Program-made: the position numbers and the translations under genes | Part shown: piece by piece, positions 5,727 through 9,005 of the stretch | Layout: every line of letters starts with the position of its first letter | Position numbering within the stretch: the stretch's first letter is position 1 | Notes under the pieces: model-generated | What the model was told of the DNA's origin: nothing | Databases searched by the model: none | What the model saw: only the letters and a program-made list of their open reading frames with translations | Assembly: GCA_947626425.1 (NCBI GenBank) | Contig: CANQRX010000056.1 | Location: 1 to 9,005, forward strand | Direction: 5' to 3' | From: an uncultured Bacilli bacterium | GTDB taxonomy: Bacteria; Bacillota_I; Bacilli_A; RF39; UBA660 | DNA length: 9,005 nt

Positions 5727-6465
5727 TATTAAAAGTGAGCGAGAAATTAATTTAATGAAGCAAGCTGGTCATATTAATTACTTAGCTCACCAATATATTG
5801 AAAAATTTATCGTTCCGGGAGTTACAACTTTAGAATTGGATAAAAAAATAAATGAGTTTGTAAGGCGTCACGGAGGGATTTGTTCATGTTTTGGTTTTGA
5901 GGGATTTCCTAGATATACTTGTATCAGTGTTAATGATGAAGTAGTTCATGGAATACCCAGTAAGCGAAAACTAAAACAAGGAGATATTGTCAAAGTTGAT
6001 TTTACCGTTCGGAAAGATGGATATGAAAGTGACATGACTAAAACTTATTTCGTAGGTAAAGTTGATGATAATATTAAAAAATTTGTTTTAGACACCGAAA
6101 AATCTTTATATGAGGGCTTGAAAGTTATTAAAGAAGGTGCTAAAATAGGCGACATTGGCAATGCAATTTGTACTTTTGCCCAAAAACATGGCTACGGGGT
6201 TGTTGAAGAACTTTGTGGACATGGAATAGGTACCAATATGCATGAAGATCCAGAAGTACCTAATTATGGTGAAAAAGGAGCAGGGAAAACGTTAAAAGCT
6301 GGCATGACTTTAGCCATTGAACCAATGTTAACATATGGTGAAAATGGTGTTTACATGAAAGATAATGATTGGACAATTGCCACCGATGATAGATCATATT
6401 CTGCTCATTTTGAACATACAGTTGTTGTAACCAAAACGGGTTATGAATTATTAACGGGAGAATAA
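5719..6465 (+). CDS. map: Methionine aminopeptidase, type I
   Basis: This metallopeptidase removes the N-terminal Met from nascent proteins at the ribosome exit. The 248-residue protein has the pita-bread fold and all five metal ligands: D94 (K-V-D-F-T), D105 (S-D-M-T-K-T), H168 (G-H-G-I-G), E201 (A-I-E-P-M) and E232 (F-E-H-T). The substrate-side histidines H77 (V-V-H-G-I-P) and H175 (M-H-E-D-P) are also present. No SH3-binding or zinc N-terminal extension is seen, so it is type Ia. Translation starts at a GTG: M-I-S-I-K-S-E-R-E-I matches the usual M-I-x-I-K-S opening, and the next ATG (codon 13) would remove part of the fold. The gene overlaps adk by 8 nt and ends 2 nt before infA. Confidence 0.98.
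   Translation: MISIKSEREINLMKQAGHINYLAHQYIEKFIVPGVTTLELDKKINEFVRRHGGICSCFGFEGFPRYTCISVNDEVVHGIPSKRKLKQGDIVKVDFTVRKDGYESDMTKTYFVGKVDDNIKKFVLDTEKSLYEGLKVIKEGAKIGDIGNAICTFAQKHGYGVVEELCGHGIGTNMHEDPEVPNYGEKGAGKTLKAGMTLAIEPMLTYGENGVYMKDNDWTIATDDRSYSAHFEHTVVVTKTGYELLTGE
6456..6460 (+). promoter_or_regulatory. Ribosome-binding site supporting the extended infA start
   Basis: GGGAG in the last codons of map lies 7 nt before the ATG at 6468. No ATG, GTG or TTG is found in frame near the point where standard IF-1 proteins begin, so this site supports the longer N-terminus. Confidence 0.7.
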
Positions 6466-6467
6466 AT

Positions 6468-6755
6468 ATGGCGAAAAAAAGTTTAAAAAAAAGTAATTTA
6501 CAAAGTAAAGATGTAGTTAAAAAGGGACCTAGTTCCAATATAAAAAGCGATAAACTTGAAGTTGAAGGTAAAGTAGTTGAAGTTTTAAAAGGCGGAGATT
6601 ATTTAGTTCAATTAGAAAATGGACATACTGTAGAAGCCTACGTTTCTGGTAAAATGCGCGTTTATACAATTCGTGTTTTACCAGGTGATACAGTCACTGT
6701 AGAACTTTCTCCTTATGATTTAACACGTGGGCGGATAACATGGAATAAAAGATGA
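6468..6755 (+). CDS. infA: Translation initiation factor IF-1 with N-terminal extension
   Basis: IF-1 occupies the ribosomal A site during initiation and enhances IF-2 and IF-3. The OB-fold core runs from about residue 28 to 95: L-E-V-E-G-K-V-V-E (30-38), L-E-N-G-H-T-V-E-A-Y-V-S-G-K-M-R (49-64), I-R-V-L-P-G-D-T-V-T-V-E-L-S-P-Y-D-L (68-85) and T-R-G-R-I-T. The protein has 95 residues against the usual 72, and the whole excess is 23 residues at the N-terminus: a lysine-rich, low-complexity stretch (M-A-K-K-S-L-K-K-S-N...). No alternative start codon lies close to the core, and GGGAG at 6456-6460 fits the ATG at 6468. The gene starts 2 nt after map and ends in TGA immediately before TGGAGG, the site for rpmJ. 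Core identity is certain; the extension is the unusual part. Confidence 0.96.
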   Translation: MAKKSLKKSNLQSKDVVKKGPSSNIKSDKLEVEGKVVEVLKGGDYLVQLENGHTVEAYVSGKMRVYTIRVLPGDTVTVELSPYDLTRGRITWNKR

Positions 6756-6768
6756 TGGAGGTATAATT

Positions 6769-6885
6769 ATGAAAGTAAGAGCATCTGTAAAACCAATGTG
6801 TAATAAATGTAAAATTATACGACGTAAGGGTAATGTTGAGGTTATTTGTGAAAATCCGAAACATAAACAAAGACAAGGTAAGTAG
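6769..6885 (+). CDS. rpmJ: 50S ribosomal protein L36, zinc-binding form
   Basis: This 38-codon gene is easily missed because of its size. It encodes M-K-V-R-A-S-V-K-P-M-C followed by the L36 zinc ribbon with ligands C11, C14, C27 and H32, that is C-x2-C-x12-C-x4-H, and the usual I-C-E-N-P-K-H-K-Q segment. Most relatives have 37 residues and Pro at position 5; here position 5 is Ala and one Lys is added at the end. L36 binds 23S rRNA close to the L6 region. TGGAGGT (6756-6762) gives 7-nt spacing, and the TAG stop is fused to the rpsM ribosome-binding site. The infA-rpmJ-rpsM order is the standard Gram-positive one. Confidence 0.98.
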   Translation: MKVRASVKPMCNKCKIIRRKGNVEVICENPKHKQRQGK

Positions 6886-6894
6886 GAGGAAATT

Positions 6895-7269
6895 ATGGCG
6901 AGAATTAAAAATATTGAATTACCAAATGAAAAACATGTGTGCATCGGACTTACTGCCATTCACGGAATTGGTCGAAGCTTAGCTAAAACTATTTGTGATA
7001 ATGCAGGCGTTTTAAGCACTAAAAAAGTTAAAGATTTAACGGATGATGAAGTTGCAAAATTAAGAAAAGAAATTGATAATTATGTTGTAGAAGGTGACTT
7101 GCGAAGAGAAGTATCAATGAACATCAAAAACAAAATGGAAATCAACTGTTATCAAGGAGTTCGTCATAAAAAAGGACTTCCTGTAAGAGGACAACGTACT
7201 AATCGTAATGCTCGGACGAGAAAAGGTAAGGGTAAAGTAGTTGCTAATAAGAAAAAAGCAGGTAAATAG
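6895..7269 (+). CDS. rpsM: 30S ribosomal protein S13
   Basis: S13 lies in the head of the small subunit, bridges to L5 and contacts P-site tRNA through its basic C-terminal tail. The 124-residue protein starts M-A-R-I-K-N-I-E-L and shows the helix-two-turn-helix part with I-H-G-I-G-R-S-L-A-K (22-31), V-E-G-D-L-R-R-E-V (65-73) and the signature R-H-K-K-G-L-P-V-R-G-Q-R-T (90-102) followed by N-A-R-T-R-K-G and a lysine-rich tail. AGGAGG (6884-6889) overlaps the rpmJ stop, 5 nt from the ATG. Only 9 nt separate it from rpmJ, so there is no room for an enterobacterial-type S4-binding pseudoknot leader. Confidence 0.99.
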   Translation: MARIKNIELPNEKHVCIGLTAIHGIGRSLAKTICDNAGVLSTKKVKDLTDDEVAKLRKEIDNYVVEGDLRREVSMNIKNKMEINCYQGVRHKKGLPVRGQRTNRNARTRKGKGKVVANKKKAGK

Positions 7270-7282
7270 GAGGTAAAAATAT

Positions 7283-7666
7283 ATGGCATATAATAGAAGA
7301 AAAAGAAAAGTTAAAAAGAATATTCCCGAAGCGGTTGTTCATGTTCAATCTACTTATAATAATACGATCGTTTCGATTACCGATAAAGATGGAAATTTAA
7401 TTAGTTGGGCTTCATCAGGAACTGTTGGTTATAAAGGTTCTAAAAAGAAAACCCCATATGCAGCCGGTTTAGCAGCTGAAGCAGCTGGAAAGTCTGCAAT
7501 GGATTGTGGAGTTAAAAAAGTTGAAGTTTTAACAAAAGGTTTAGGTTCTGGTCGTGAGAATGCAATTCGTTCATTACAAGCTGTTGGATTAGAAGTTACA
7601 AGTATTGCCGATGAAACACCTGTTCCACATAATGGTTGCCGTCCACCAAAAAGACCTAGAAATTAA
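7283..7666 (+). CDS. rpsK: 30S ribosomal protein S11
   Basis: S11 lines the platform near the mRNA exit (E site) and the anti-Shine-Dalgarno region. The 127-residue protein carries S-T-Y-N-N-T-I-V-S-I-T-D (23-34), the glycine-rich S-S-G-T-V-G-Y-K-G-S (44-53), T-P-Y-A-A (57-61) and the C-terminal signature with T-P-V-P-H-N-G-C-R-P-P-K-R (112-124). The conserved K-G-P-G-x-G-R turn reads K-G-L-G-S-G-R here (85-91), with Leu for Pro. AGGAGG (7268-7273) overlaps the rpsM TAG and is 9 nt from the ATG. No rpsD (S4) gene follows, consistent with the Bacillota arrangement rather than the proteobacterial one. Confidence 0.99.
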   Translation: MAYNRRKRKVKKNIPEAVVHVQSTYNNTIVSITDKDGNLISWASSGTVGYKGSKKKTPYAAGLAAEAAGKSAMDCGVKKVEVLTKGLGSGRENAIRSLQAVGLEVTSIADETPVPHNGCRPPKRPRN

Positions 7667-7685
7667 TTAGGAAAGGGGATTTATT

Positions 7686-8630
7686 ATGATTAAATTTGAA
7701 AAACCAGAGTATAAAATTACTGAATATCAAGAAACAAACAATTATGGAAAGTTTGAAATTGAACCATTACAAAGAGGTTTTGGTTATACCTTAGGTACAG
7801 CTCTACGTCGGGTTATGCTATCTAGTATGCCTGGATGTGCTGTAACAACAGTTAAAATTGAAGGTGTTTTACACGAATTTCAAAAAATTGATGGTGTTTA
7901 TGAAGATGTTACAAGTATCGTTTTAAATTTAAAAAGTTTAGTTTTGAAAAATCATTCTGAAGAAGATAAAGTTATGCATTTAGTAGCGAATACTCCAGGT
8001 GAAGTAACAGCTGGAATGATTGAACATGATGCTGATATTGAAATTATTAATCCAGATTTAGTTATTTGTACATTAGTTGAAGGCGGAAAAATTGATATGA
8101 CAATTACTTGCAATAATGGAAGTGGTTATATCGATTCAAAAGAAAATCAAAAACTTTATGCGGCAAATAAACCTAATGTCATTGCGATTGATTCATTATA
8201 TAGTCCAGTTGACAGAGTTTTCTATGAAGTTGAAAATGCTCGGGTTGGTCATGATGAAAACTATGATAAATTGATCATGTATATCAACACGAACGGAAGT
8301 ATTACGCCAGAAGAATGTATGGCTTTGGCTGCTAAGATTTTAATTGAACATTTTAATATTATTGCTGATTTAAATTCTATTAGTGATGTAGCTGGTTTAA
8401 TGGCCGAAAAACAAGTAGATACAATTACTAAAACTTTAGAAACACCTATTGAAGAAATCGAATTTTCAGTTCGAGCTTATAATTGTTTAAAAAGGGCGGG
8501 AATTCATACTGTTCAAGATTTAATCAATAAAAAAGAAAATGAAGTAAATAAAATCCGTAATTTAGGTAAAAAATCATTAAAAGAAGTATTAGATAAAGTT
8601 GAAGAAATGGGACTTAAGTTCCGGGATTAA
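7686..8630 (+). CDS. rpoA: DNA-directed RNA polymerase alpha subunit
   Basis: The alpha dimer scaffolds assembly of beta and beta-prime and contacts promoter UP elements and activators. At 314 residues the length matches Bacillota proteins. The N-terminal dimerisation and assembly domain (about 1-230) has P-L-Q-R-G-F-G-Y-T-L-G-T-A-L-R-R-V-M-L-S (27-46) and K-I-E-G-V-L-H-E-F (57-65). After a linker, the C-terminal domain (about 250-314) carries the DNA-contact elements R263-A-Y-N266-C-L-K-R-A-G (the 265 determinant) and N-L-G-K-K-S (292-297). The ribosome-binding site is a less standard AAAGGGG (7672-7678), about 7 nt from the ATG, and the 19-nt gap to rpsK is the largest in the window. The TAA stop starts the AAGGAGGT of rplQ. 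Confidence 0.99.
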   Translation: MIKFEKPEYKITEYQETNNYGKFEIEPLQRGFGYTLGTALRRVMLSSMPGCAVTTVKIEGVLHEFQKIDGVYEDVTSIVLNLKSLVLKNHSEEDKVMHLVANTPGEVTAGMIEHDADIEIINPDLVICTLVEGGKIDMTITCNNGSGYIDSKENQKLYAANKPNVIAIDSLYSPVDRVFYEVENARVGHDENYDKLIMYINTNGSITPEECMALAAKILIEHFNIIADLNSISDVAGLMAEKQVDTITKTLETPIEEIEFSVRAYNCLKRAGIHTVQDLINKKENEVNKIRNLGKKSLKEVLDKVEEMGLKFRD

Positions 8631-8642
8631 GGAGGTAATGAA

Positions 8643-8984
8643 ATGGCATATCGGAAATTAGGAAGAGAAACACGCCAAAGACGAAGCATTTTAGCAGGTT
8701 TAACAAAAACAGTTATTTTAAATGGCAGTGTTGTAACAACAGAAGCACGTGCGAAAGAAGTACGGAAATTTGTTGATAAATTAATTACTTATGGTAAAAA
8801 AGGTACTTTAGTTTCAAGAAGAAAAGCTCTAGCTTTTGTTCATAATGACAAGGAAGTAGTTAGCAAAGTATTTAACGAATTAGCTAAAAATTATGAAGGA
8901 CGTAATGGGGGATATACAAGAATCATTAAAATTAAAGAACGAATTGGCGATGATTCTTTACAAGTTAAATTAGAATTAGTTTAA
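8643..8984 (+). CDS. rplQ: 50S ribosomal protein L17
   Basis: L17 lies near the polypeptide exit tunnel opening on the large subunit. The 113-residue protein begins M-A-Y-R-K-L-G-R-E-T-R-Q-R-R-S-I-L-A-G-L and has T-T-E-A-R-A-K-E-V-R-K (32-42), the L-I-T-Y-G-K-K-G segment (47-54) and G-G-Y-T-R-I-I-K-I (89-97) typical of the bacterial short form. A full-strength AAGGAGGT (8629-8636) overlapping the rpoA stop precedes the ATG by 6 nt. It is the last gene of the cluster; its stop codon is the first part of the terminator hairpin. Confidence 0.99.
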   Translation: MAYRKLGRETRQRRSILAGLTKTVILNGSVVTTEARAKEVRKFVDKLITYGKKGTLVSRRKALAFVHNDKEVVSKVFNELAKNYEGRNGGYTRIIKIKERIGDDSLQVKLELV

Positions 8985-9004
8985 AACACTTCGGTGTTTT
9001 TTTT
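8983..9004 (+). terminator. Rho-independent terminator of the superoperon
   Basis: AAAACAC (8983-8989) pairs with GTGTTTT (8994-9000) around a TTCG loop, and an eight-T run covers 8997-9004. The closing pair is C-G, so the RNA has the very stable C(UUCG)G tetraloop. The hairpin starts inside the rplQ TAA, leaving no untranslated spacer. The pairing is short and A-U-rich apart from the loop-closing C-G pairs. It is the only terminator-like structure in the window, so the genes before it probably share a transcript. Confidence 0.9.
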
Positions 9005-9005
9005 A

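Noticed and set aside
5083..6755. Mycoplasma-type code with TGA as tryptophan
   Set aside because: TGA ends secY and infA at the expected family C-termini, tryptophans checked use TGG, and no conserved gene contains an in-frame TGA.
6886..6894. S4-binding pseudoknot leader before rpsM, as in enterobacteria
   Set aside because: Only 9 nt separate rpmJ and rpsM, nearly all of it ribosome-binding site, and no comparable structure is seen.
467..6959. Several minus-strand open frames of 60-92 codons opposite rplN, rplF/rplR, rpsE, map/infA and rpmJ/rpsM
   Set aside because: They mirror highly conserved genes, resemble no known family to me and lack ribosome-binding sites; they are reading-frame shadows.
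8209..8237. A perfect TTGACA within rpoA as a possible promoter for rplQ
   Set aside because: At 17 nt the -10 would be GAAAAT, which lacks the critical first T; TTGACA is explained by the conserved V-D-R codons.
1..9005. Mobile elements, CRISPR arrays, defence genes or other accessory systems
   Set aside because: Every gap is 19 nt or less and all genes are core housekeeping genes; no long direct repeats, integrase or transposase sequences are present.

Overview
This window is a housekeeping ribosomal-protein superoperon: the end of the S10 cluster, the whole spc cluster and the whole alpha cluster, all on the plus strand and running unbroken into a terminator at the right edge. It is strongly A+T-rich, uses near-perfect AGGAGG ribosome-binding sites, has the Bacillota gene order (type Z S14 next to L5; adk, map, infA and rpmJ between secY and rpsM; no rpsD between rpsK and rpoA), and carries zinc-binding forms of S14, L36 and the adenylate kinase lid. 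This points to a low-GC Bacillota of the Bacilli/Erysipelotrichales/Mollicutes-related group. TGA ends secY and infA, and the tryptophan codons I checked are TGG, so the standard bacterial code applies and Mycoplasma-type code 4 is excluded. Genus-level assignment is not possible by reading.

Layout: 1-146 is the 3' end of rpsQ (S17). 160-3366 holds rplN, rplX, rplE, rpsZ, rpsH, rplF, rplR and rpsE. rplO follows with a 1-nt overlap; rpmD (L30), which normally sits here, is absent. 3811-6465 holds secY, adk and map, tightly packed (1-nt gap, 4-nt overlap, 8-nt overlap). 6468-8984 holds infA, rpmJ (a 38-codon gene), rpsM, rpsK, rpoA and rplQ. A hairpin with a UUCG loop and a T-run follows immediately (8983-9004). 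The largest gap between genes is 19 nt, so no stretch is unexplained.

Together the genes supply ribosomal subunit proteins, the RNA polymerase alpha subunit, initiation factor IF-1, the SecY translocon core, adenylate kinase and the N-terminal Met-removing peptidase: one co-expressed growth module. Two start codons were moved from the longest reading frame (rplE to 790, rplR to 2495) on the basis of ribosome-binding-site spacing and family N-termini.

I found no new multi-gene system here. The points worth a second look are modest deviations within conserved genes: a missing L30, an L24 cut short at its C-terminus, an adenylate kinase with an altered Walker A loop, an IF-1 with a 23-residue lysine-rich N-terminal extension, a possible internal promoter inside adk, and systematic fusion of stop codons with the next gene's Shine-Dalgarno sequence.
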